Under the pieces are notes generated by a model. That model did not search any database. It saw only the letters and a list, made by a program, of their open reading frames with translations, and had not been told where the DNA came from. 54,868 nt of DNA from CALDCK01 sp050618055 (GTDB lineage Bacteria; Myxococcota_A; UBA9160; SMWR01): assembly GCA_050618055.1 (NCBI GenBank), contig JBNLVK010000088.1, forward strand, positions 1 through 54,868. Reading direction: 5' to 3'. Position numbers and translations under genes: made by a program. Shown here piece by piece: positions 46,828 through 54,868 of this stretch (position 1 is its first letter; every line of letters starts with the position of its first letter).

Positions 46828-48295
46828 GCGTCCCGCCGCGCACGCCGGTCCTGGTGGGCCAGGCCCAGGTCTCGCAGCGCTGCGACGATCCGGCCGACGC
46901 CGCCTCGCCCCTCGAGCTGATGCAGCGCGCCCTGCTGGGCGCGGCCCGGGACTGCGGCAGCCGCAGCCTGGTCGAGGCGGCCGACTCGGTCCGCGTTCCC
47001 CACGGCCTGTGGCGCTACGCGAACCCGGCGGCCTGGCTGGCGGAGAAGCTGGAGCTGTCGCGCACGCCGCACACGGGCCTCGGGCCGATCAGCGGCAGCA
47101 CGGTGCAGCGCATGCTCCACCACGGCGCCGTGGAGATCGCCGAGGGCAAGCGCGACGTGGTGGTGCTGGTGTCGGGCGAGTGCGAGCACAGCCGGCGGCG
47201 GGCGAAGAAGGCGGGCCTGGCGCGGGGCTGGAGCGCCGCGTCCGGTCCGCCGGTGGACGAGACGTTCGGCAGCCACGATCCCGAGTTCGGGGCGCTCGAG
47301 ATGCGCTACCGGCTGCGGCCGATGCACGCCTTCTCGCTCTACGAGAACGCGCTGCGCGCCCACCGCGGCGAGACGCCGCAGGCCCACCAGGAGAAGATCG
47401 CCCGGCTGTGGGAGCGCATGGCCGCCGTGGCCGCGCGCAACCCGGACGCCTGGAGCCGTGAGGGGCTGTCGGCCGAAGCGATCCTGGCGCCCGAGGGCGG
47501 CAACCGCCTGGTCGCCTACCCGTACACCAAGTACCTGGTGTCGAACATGGTGGTCGACATGGGGGCGGCGCTGGTGCTGTGCTCGGCCGAGGCGGCGCAC
47601 CGCCACGGCGTGCCCGAGGAGCGCATGGTCTACCTGCACGCCGCCACCGACGTGCTGCGCACCGCGCCGCTGGCCGAACGCGCCCACCTCCACGACGAGC
47701 CGGCCCTGGGCGCCGGCGGACGCCGCGCCCTGGCGCTGGCCGGCTGCGGGCCCGGCGACGTCGCCCACGTCGACCTCTACAGCTGCTTCCCGGCGGCCGT
47801 GCAGATCGCGGCCGACGAGCTGGGCTTCGACCCCGCGCGCGAGCTGACCGTGACCGGCGGCCTCGGCTTCTCCGGCGGACCCTTCAACAGCTACGTCATG
47901 CACTCGCTGGCGAAGCTGGTGGAGCGGCTGCGCGAGACGCCGGGCGCGCTGGGCTTCGCCAGCGGCATCGGCGGCTACATGGCGAAGCACGCCTTCGGCG
48001 TCTACGGCAGCGCGCCGCCGGAGCGGGGCTTCCGCTACCAGGACTGCACCGACGCCGTGCAGCCGCTTCCCACCCGGCCCTTCGCCCACGACCTCGACGG
48101 GCCGGCGCGCATCGAGACCTTCGCCTGCGTTCCCGCGCCGGACGGCGGCGAGCCTGCGCTGCTCGCCGTCTGCCTGCGCGACGACGGCACGCGCACCGCC
48201 GCCCTGAACGCCGACCCGGCGCTGGTCGAGTCGGTGGCGCGCGAAGAGCTGTGCGGCCGCGCGGTGCGGGTGCGCGGCGGGCTCTGGGAAGCCGC

Positions 48296-48299
<4 letters not shown>
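46824..48299 (+). CDS. Thiolase-like protein without the catalytic cysteine (TLP1-like)
   Basis: A 491-aa thiolase-fold protein. Where SCP2-type thiolases have GSCxSG, this has SGSTVQRML, so the nucleophile is replaced by T93. The C-terminal GGxxxxGHP becomes TGGLGFSGGPFNSY, losing the catalytic His. About 90 residues beyond the thiolase core form an extra C-terminal domain, as in SCP2-thiolase-like protein type 1 (TLP1), whose reaction is not established. It lies downstream of and coupled to the acyl-CoA ligase gene. The end overlaps gpmI by three to four bases (convergent). Confidence 0.82.
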
Positions 48300-49942
<1,643 letters not shown>

Positions 49943-49994
49943 GGCCGGGAGTCTAGGGTGCGCGCTCGCGTCTGGCGACGCGCGCGGTCGGGGA

Positions 49995-50627
49995 TCACGC
50001 GCCGCCGAGTGCGGGCCACACGTCGGCCACGCCGTTGAGGATGAACTGGACCGCCACGGCCGCGAGCAGGAGGCCCATCAATCGACCGACGACGCGCAGC
50101 GTGATCTGGCCGAGGAAGGCGGAGTAGCGGACCGCCATCCAGAGCAGCACGAACGTGAGGGTGTAGATGGCGGCCTCGATCGCGACGAGGACGCCGATCT
50201 GCAGCGCACCGGTCGCCTGGCTCTCGAGAACGATCCCGGTGGTGATGGATCCCGGCCCGCACAGCACCGGGACGCCGAGCGGCGTGATCGCCACGTCGTC
50301 CTTCTCGATGGCCTCCGCGCGCTCCTCGGGGGTGAGCCTACGACGGGCGCCTCCGAGCATCTCCAGACCGACCCGCAGGATCACGATCCCGCCGGCGATC
50401 TGGAGCGCGGGGATGCTCACCTGGAAAGCGCCGAGGATCCGCGAGCCCAGGACGGAGAACGTCGCCATCGCGGCGAACGCGATGAGACACGCACGTCGCG
50501 CCATGGAGAGACGGCTCGCCAGGTCGTCGTCCTCGGTGAGCGCGAGGAAGGTGGGGACGGTACCGAGCGGGCTCAGGATCGCGAACAGGGATCCGAAGGC
50601 GAGCAGGGAGTAGGGCAGGAGCTCCAT
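49995..50627 (-). CDS. MarC/UPF0056 family membrane protein
   Basis: A 210-aa six-helix membrane protein of the MarC family (SPLGTVPTFLALT near the start, the VPVLCGPGSITTGI helix in the middle, both typical). Function is unproven; the old link to multiple antibiotic resistance was withdrawn for E. coli MarC. It starts ten bases after the MarR-type gene and is likely co-transcribed with it. That would place it under the same control as the ectoine genes on the other strand. Confidence 0.87.
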   Translation of the reverse strand: MELLPYSLLAFGSLFAILSPLGTVPTFLALTEDDDLASRLSMARRACLIAFAAMATFSVLGSRILGAFQVSIPALQIAGGIVILRVGLEMLGGARRRLTPEERAEAIEKDDVAITPLGVPVLCGPGSITTGIVLESQATGALQIGVLVAIEAAIYTLTFVLLWMAVRYSAFLGQITLRVVGRLMGLLLAAVAVQFILNGVADVWPALGGA

Positions 50628-50637
50628 CGATGCCGCT

Positions 50638-51189
50638 TCAGCCGCGTCGCGACGGAGTGCGGTCGTCGGCCTCGCGGGCGGGCTCCCCTTCCTCGGCTCC
50701 CTTGCGCGGGGACGTCAGCGTGCCGGTCTCCAGCATCGGTGCCGCATCGATCGCTTCGGCGTCCATCATCGACCCCAGGCGTTGCAGCAGGGCGAGGATC
50801 TGGGTCCGCTCCCACTCCTCGAGCCTCGACAGCTCGGACCGGAACCGGTCCTGGAGCAGCGACGGCGCGTTCTTCAGCACGCGGGCGCCCTTCGGCGTGA
50901 CCGCGACGAAGACGGAGCGCCGGTCCTCCTTGCTCCGCTTGCGCCGGACCAGGCCCTGCGCCTCCAGACGGTCGAGGATGCCGCTCACGGTCGGCTGGCC
51001 CAGGTTCGCAGCGCGCGCCAGGGCGCTGATCGAAGAGCCGCTCAGGCGGCTCGCCTCCCGGAGCACCACGATCTGCGGGCCCGTGAGGCCGCACTCGTCG
51101 ACCATGCGGCGCGAATGCAGGTCGATCGCGCGGACGATCCGCCGCAGGGCGGAGACGATCTCGTCTTCCAGGAGCTCGGGAGTCGACAT
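50638..51189 (-). CDS. ectR: MarR-family regulator, probable ectoine operon repressor
   Basis: A 183-aa winged-helix regulator. Helix-turn-helix at about 50-75 (ISALARAANLGQPTVSGILDRLEAQGLVRRK), the wing at KEDRRSVFVAVTPKG, and a disordered charged tail of about 40 residues. It lies divergent from ectA, the arrangement seen for EctR, the MarR-type repressor of ect genes in methylotrophs and other bacteria. The assignment rests on family plus position. Downstream marC follows within ten bases. Confidence 0.75.
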   Translation of the reverse strand: MSTPELLEDEIVSALRRIVRAIDLHSRRMVDECGLTGPQIVVLREASRLSGSSISALARAANLGQPTVSGILDRLEAQGLVRRKRSKEDRRSVFVAVTPKGARVLKNAPSLLQDRFRSELSRLEEWERTQILALLQRLGSMMDAEAIDAAPMLETGTLTSPRKGAEEGEPAREADDRTPSRRG

Positions 51190-51377
51190 GGTTCAGCTCG
51201 CACCCGGAACTCTACGGCGCGGAGCCCGCATCCGCCGCGGTCCGGGCGGGTCGGCGGGCGGTCCCGAAAAACATGTCTACAGATGGATACTTCTGGTCAA
51301 ATCGAGCCAGATACGACCGATAAGATGGGTCTATGCACTGGAAACAGAGCAAAAACGCGCTAGTTTCCCGCGTCCGA
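51190..51377. promoter_or_regulatory. ectR-ectA divergent control region
   Basis: A 188-base space with much lower GC from about 51267 than the rest of the window. It holds the inverted repeat TCTGG-N10-CCAGA (51292-51296/51307-51311), a candidate MarR-type operator, and -10-like elements GATACT (51286-51291) and TAAGAT (51321-51326) in the ectA direction. No strong -35 is evident. GTCTA and GATGG each occur twice. Osmotic control is expected from the genes, not shown by sequence. Confidence 0.45.
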
Positions 51378-51947
51378 ATGACAGAATCCATTGAACCGAA
51401 TGCAGATGATATCGATCCAACGCGTTCGATGCGAGGGGCGCCCGTGGCGATCCGGCCGCCCGGGGCGCAGGACGCCGCGGCGATCTGGAGCCTGGTCGAA
51501 GGGACCGGCTCCCTCGACCTGAACTCCCCCTACGCCTACCTGCTGCTCTGCACGGACTTCGCCGGCAGCGGCGCCGTCGCGGAGGCGGCCGGCGAGATCG
51601 TGGGCTTCGTGCTCGGGTACCGGCCCCCGGCTCGCCCCGACGTCTACTTCGTCTGGCAGGTCGCCGTGCGCGACACCCACCGCGGGCGCGGCCTGGCCCC
51701 GGCGCTGATCGGCCACGTGCTCGAGCGGACCCTGCCGGAGGGGGTCGCGTACCTGGAGGCGACGGTCACGCCCTCGAACGCGGCGTCCCGGGCGCTCTTC
51801 AAGGGGATCGCCCGGCGCGCGGGCGTCGGCTGGATCGAGCATTCGGCGTTCCCCTCCCAGCTCTTTCCGGGTGAGGCACACGAGGAAGAGGTGCGCATCC
51901 GGATCGGTCCCCTGGATTCCACTTCGCTGCTCGCGCGGCCATCGTAG
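51378..51947 (+). CDS. ectA: L-2,4-diaminobutyrate N-acetyltransferase
   Basis: GNAT-family enzyme, 189 aa, making N-gamma-acetyl-diaminobutyrate, the second step of ectoine synthesis. EctA signatures: DLNSPYAYLLLCTDF near residues 49-63, VWQVAVRDTHRGRGLAPALI (acetyl-CoA site), and the TVTPSNAASRALF helix. ATG 51378 gives the usual 25-30 residue lead before the GNAT core. ATGs at 51333 and 51429 are in frame and none has a strong ribosome site. ectB follows after 17 bases. Confidence 0.94.
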   Translation: MTESIEPNADDIDPTRSMRGAPVAIRPPGAQDAAAIWSLVEGTGSLDLNSPYAYLLLCTDFAGSGAVAEAAGEIVGFVLGYRPPARPDVYFVWQVAVRDTHRGRGLAPALIGHVLERTLPEGVAYLEATVTPSNAASRALFKGIARRAGVGWIEHSAFPSQLFPGEAHEEEVRIRIGPLDSTSLLARPS

Positions 51948-51964
51948 GAGGACGGCACGTCCAC

Positions 51965-53221
51965 ATGGAGATCTTCGAACGGCTCGAATCCGAGGTGCGG
52001 GGCTATTGCCGTGCCTTCCCCACGGTCTTCTCCCGCGCCCAGGGAGCCCGGCTCGTCGACGAGACGGGACGCAGCTTCGTCGACTTCTTCAGCGGCGCCG
52101 GGGCCCTCAACTACGGCCACAACGAGCCGACCCTGAAGCGGGCGCTGCTCGACTACCTCTCCGACGACGGCATCGTCCACGGCCTGGACATGGCGACCAC
52201 GGCGAAGGCGGAGTTCCTCGACGCCCTCGAGTCGTTCGTCTTCGTGCCGCGCGGGCTCGACTACCGCGTCCAGTTCCCGGGCCCCACCGGCACCAACTCG
52301 GTCGAGGCGGCGCTCAAGCTGGCCCGGAAGGTCACGGGACGGGAGACCATCGTCAGCTTCACCAACGCCTTCCACGGCATGACCCTCGGCTCGCTCGCCA
52401 TCACCGGAAACGGCTTCAAACGCCGCGGCGCCGGGGTTCCCCTCACCCTCGGCGACACCATGCCCTTCGACGGCTACCTGGGCGAGGGGGTGGACACGCT
52501 CGACTACTTCGAGGCCCTGGTCACCGACGAGGGGTCCGGCGTCGACACGCCCGCTGCGGTGATCCTCGAGACGGTGCAGGCCGAGGGCGGCATCAACGTC
52601 GCCGGCGAGGAGTGGCTCCGCCGCCTCGAGCAGCTCTGCCGCGCCCACGGGATCCTGATGATCGTCGACGACATCCAGGTGGGCTGCGGACGCACGGGGC
52701 CCTTCTTCAGCTTCGAGCGGGCGGGGATCGAGCCCGACCTCGTCTGTCTCTCCAAGTCGCTCTCGGGCTACGGGCTTCCCCTGGCCATCCTGCTGATCCG
52801 GCCCGACCTCGACGTCTGGGACCCGGGCGAGCACAACGGCACCTTCCGCGGCAACAACCCGGCCTTCGTGACCGCGCGTGTGGCGCTCGAGACGTTCTGG
52901 GAGAGCGACCGCCTCTCGCGTGAGGTCGCCTCGCTGGCCGAGACCGTCCGCACGCGGCTCCAGGCGATCGTGGAGACCAGCAGCGGGCTCGAGGCCGACG
53001 TCCGGGGCCTGGGCCTCATCCAGGGAGTCGCCTGCGAGGTGCCCGAGATCGCCGACCGCATCTGCCGGGAGGCGTTCTCGCGGGGGCTCGTGATGGAGAC
53101 GGCCGGACCCGAGGGCAACGTCGCCAAGGTGATGCCGCCGCTCACCGTCGACGAGATCGCGCTCAAGGAGGGGCTGGACATCCTGGAGTCGTCGGTACAC
53201 GCGGTGGAGGAAGGACGATGA
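51965..53221 (+). CDS. ectB: L-2,4-diaminobutyrate aminotransferase
   Basis: PLP-dependent class III aminotransferase, 418 aa, converting aspartate semialdehyde plus glutamate to diaminobutyrate. PLP lysine K264 in CLSKSLSGYGLP; cofactor Asp in LMIVDDIQVGCGRTG; family start segments FVDFFSGAGALNYGHN and GPTGTNSVEAALKLARK are typical EctB. A GGAGGA site lies about 12 bases before the ATG. The stop overlaps the ectC ATG by four bases (ATGA). Confidence 0.96.
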   Translation: MEIFERLESEVRGYCRAFPTVFSRAQGARLVDETGRSFVDFFSGAGALNYGHNEPTLKRALLDYLSDDGIVHGLDMATTAKAEFLDALESFVFVPRGLDYRVQFPGPTGTNSVEAALKLARKVTGRETIVSFTNAFHGMTLGSLAITGNGFKRRGAGVPLTLGDTMPFDGYLGEGVDTLDYFEALVTDEGSGVDTPAAVILETVQAEGGINVAGEEWLRRLEQLCRAHGILMIVDDIQVGCGRTGPFFSFERAGIEPDLVCLSKSLSGYGLPLAILLIRPDLDVWDPGEHNGTFRGNNPAFVTARVALETFWESDRLSREVASLAETVRTRLQAIVETSSGLEADVRGLGLIQGVACEVPEIADRICREAFSRGLVMETAGPEGNVAKVMPPLTVDEIALKEGLDILESSVHAVEEGR

Positions 53222-53610
53222 TCGTGCGGCGGCTCGACGAGCTGTGCGACACCGATCGGGAGGTCGCCGCGCCCAACTGGGTCAGCCGACGCTTCCTGCT
53301 GGCGAAGGACGGCATGGGGTTCTCGATGCACGACACCGTGCTGCACGCCGGCACGGAGACGGAGATGGAGTACAAGCACCACGTCGAGGCGGTCTACTGC
53401 ATCGAGGGAGAGGGCGAGATCCAGCTGCTGCCCGACGGCCCGACCTGGGCGATCCGGCCCGGCACCCTCTACGCCCTCGACGGCCACGAGCGCCACGTGC
53501 TGCGCGCCAAGTCGCGGCTGCGGATGGTCTGCGTCTTCAACCCTCCGGTCACGGGAACCGAGGTGCACGGCGCCGACGGGGCCTACCCACCCGGCGGAGC
53601 CGACTCGTGA
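53218..53610 (+). CDS. ectC: L-ectoine synthase
   Basis: Cupin-fold cyclase, 130 aa, closing the ring of N-gamma-acetyl-diaminobutyrate to give ectoine. The opening MIVRRLDEL and the core HHVEAVYCIEGEGEI and YALDGHERHVLRA are standard for EctC, including metal-binding Glu/Tyr/His candidates. It overlaps both neighbours (ATGA with ectB, GTGA with ectD). Confidence 0.96.
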   Translation: MIVRRLDELCDTDREVAAPNWVSRRFLLAKDGMGFSMHDTVLHAGTETEMEYKHHVEAVYCIEGEGEIQLLPDGPTWAIRPGTLYALDGHERHVLRAKSRLRMVCVFNPPVTGTEVHGADGAYPPGGADS

Positions 53611-54509
53611 CGGACGTCTACCCCTCGCGAACCGGCACCGAGGCGCCCCGTCCGGTCGCACGCAGGGATCCGGTCCCCTGGTGCTCCGTGGCCGCGCCCC
53701 GGTCCGGACCGCTGACGAGAACCGAGCTGGCGTCGTTCGCGGAGGACGGCTTCCTGGTCTTCGAGAACCTCTTCTCCGACGAAGAGGTCGCCAGCCTGAT
53801 GGAGCGGGTCGAAGCCCTGCTCGCCCGGGGCGCGGACGACGACGCGCCGGAGATCGTCCGCGAGCGCGGCGGCGACCGGATCCGCTCGCTGTTCGCCGTC
53901 CATCGCTCCGACGACCTCTTTGCAGAGCTCGCCCGTGACCGGCGCATCGTGTCACGCGTCGAGCAGCTCCTCGACAGCCGCGCCTACATCCACCAGTCGC
54001 GCGTGAACCTGAAGCCGGCGTTCGACGGCCGCGAGTTCGACTGGCACTCGGACTTCGAGACCTGGCACGTGGAGGACGGCATGCCGCGCATGCGCGCGGT
54101 CAGCTGCTCGATCGCACTGACCGGGAACGAGGCCCACAACGGTCCGCTGCTGCTCATGCCCGGCTCGCACCACCAGTTCGTCGCGTGCCCCGGCGCAACG
54201 CCGGAGCGGCACTACGAGACGTCGCTGCGGCGTCAGGAGTACGGTGTTCCCGATCGCGGTTCGCTCACACGCCTGGCGAGGAAGGGCATCTTCGCCTTCA
54301 CGGGACGACCGGGATCCTTCGTGCTGTTCGAGTGCAACGTGATGCACGGCTCCAACGGCAACATCACGCCCACGCCCAGGACGAACGCCTTCTTCGTCTA
54401 CAACAGCGTCGAGAACCGCCTCGAAGCGCCCTACTCCGGACAGGCCCCACGCCCGGACTACCTCGCCAGCCGCGACTTCACGCCCCTCGACGAAGGGGAC
54501 GAGAAGTGA
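53607..54509 (+). CDS. ectD: Ectoine 5-hydroxylase
   Basis: Fe(II)/2-oxoglutarate dioxygenase of the PhyH family, 300 aa, converting ectoine to 5-hydroxyectoine. The iron ligands H147 and D149 are in DWHSDFETWH and H247 is in VMHGSNGN. The EctD signature segment runs DWHSDFETWHVEDGMPRMR; PGSHHQF follows. The GTG start overlaps the ectC stop, and the stop overlaps the aspartokinase start (both GTGA). Its presence means the cell makes hydroxyectoine, and needs oxygen to do so. Confidence 0.95.
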   Translation: MTDVYPSRTGTEAPRPVARRDPVPWCSVAAPRSGPLTRTELASFAEDGFLVFENLFSDEEVASLMERVEALLARGADDDAPEIVRERGGDRIRSLFAVHRSDDLFAELARDRRIVSRVEQLLDSRAYIHQSRVNLKPAFDGREFDWHSDFETWHVEDGMPRMRAVSCSIALTGNEAHNGPLLLMPGSHHQFVACPGATPERHYETSLRRQEYGVPDRGSLTRLARKGIFAFTGRPGSFVLFECNVMHGSNGNITPTPRTNAFFVYNSVENRLEAPYSGQAPRPDYLASRDFTPLDEGDEK

Positions 54510-54868
54510 AGCCCTGGGTCGTCCTCAAGTTCGGCGGGACCAGCGTGTCCTCCGCATCCCGCTGGGAGACGATCGCGAAGATCCTGCGCGACCGCGTCTC
54601 GGAGGGCCTGCGGCCCGTCGTCGTCTGCTCCGCACTCTCCCAGGTCTCGAACCAGCTCGAAGCGGCCTTCGAGCGGGCCATGACCGGGGAGTCGCCGCTG
54701 GCCTTCGTGGACGATCTCCGCCGGCGGCACCAGCGGTTCGCCGCCGAGCTCGAGATCGAGGTCGGCGGAGACATCGACGACGAGTGCGCCCGCCTGGCGG
54801 AACGCCTGACCGGGGTCTCGCTGCTCCGGGAGGCGAGCCCGCGGGTGCGCGCCGAGGTGCTGGCCGCC
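54506..54868 (+). CDS. ask: Ectoine-specific aspartokinase (3' end outside window)
   Basis: First 121 codons of an aspartate kinase (Ask_Ect type), phosphorylating aspartate to feed EctB. The ATP site KFGGTSVSSASRW is at residues 8-20. VVVCSALSQVSNQLE is the following strand-helix. The GTG start overlaps the ectD stop by four bases. Aspartokinases placed in ect operons are usually less feedback-inhibited than the housekeeping enzyme; the regulatory ACT domains are beyond the window. Confidence 0.93.
   Translation, partial: MKPWVVLKFGGTSVSSASRWETIAKILRDRVSEGLRPVVVCSALSQVSNQLEAAFERAMTGESPLAFVDDLRRRHQRFAAELEIEVGGDIDDECARLAERLTGVSLLREASPRVRAEVLAA

Noticed and set aside
51333..51377. Longer ectA start at ATG 51333
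   Set aside because: In frame, but the added 15 residues lie in the AT-rich control region and are not typical of EctA; kept only as an alternative.

Overview
This is a very GC-rich (roughly 70% by eye), densely packed window from a Gram-negative bacterium. Proton-pumping complex I, several lipoproteins, a PEP-CTERM protein, selenocysteine translation factor SelB, a complete ectoine/hydroxyectoine operon and many acyl-CoA enzymes fit an aerobic, salt-exposed, lipid- or terpenoid-using bacterium. A former-deltaproteobacterial (Myxococcota/Desulfobacterota-like) or similar marine lineage is my inference. No rRNA, tRNA, CRISPR array or insertion sequence was seen.

Layout. (1) 1-10179: complex I operon nuoF(partial)-G-H-J-K-L-M-N followed by a GFA-family gene; nuoI is absent from its usual place between nuoH and nuoJ. 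(2) 10275-18572: an unknown lipocalin-like protein, signal peptidase I, and the minus-strand set serS-selB-PEP-CTERM gene, then a VWA lipoprotein and a double hot-dog thioesterase. (3) 18645-31537: a catabolic block with an acyl-CoA dehydrogenase pair, a peroxiredoxin-glutaredoxin fusion whose ribosome binding site lies in a hairpin, small envelope proteins, an amidohydrolase, two class III CoA-transferases (one a tandem fusion with one half lacking its catalytic Asp), a pyroglutamyl peptidase and an acyl-CoA carboxylase beta subunit. (4) 31542-33662: a large orphan lipoprotein. (5) 33739-36107: the most striking locus, a TetR regulator, a SAM methyltransferase and a one-chain homologue of the mercury-methylation proteins HgcA+HgcB, all joined by 4-nt start/stop overlaps and preceded by two GACA-N4-TGTC operators. 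(6) 36173-48299: two zinc-ribbon membrane proteins, then a long minus-strand run (SnoaL-like, two SDRs, enoyl-CoA hydratase-like, EthD, membrane protein, DUF3604, enoyl-CoA hydratase, small exported protein) and a plus-strand thioesterase/acyl-CoA ligase/thiolase-like operon. (7) 48296-49942: gpmI. (8) 49995-54868: marC and a MarR regulator, divergent from ectABCD-ask.

How they work together. The ect block is self-contained: Ask feeds aspartyl phosphate, EctB/A/C make ectoine and EctD hydroxylates it, probably under the adjacent MarR regulator. The acyl-CoA genes look like parts of one or more ring or side-chain degradation pathways. SerS and SelB are functionally linked because SerRS charges tRNA-Sec. 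The HgcAB-like operon looks like a regulated corrinoid methyl-transfer module of unknown substrate.
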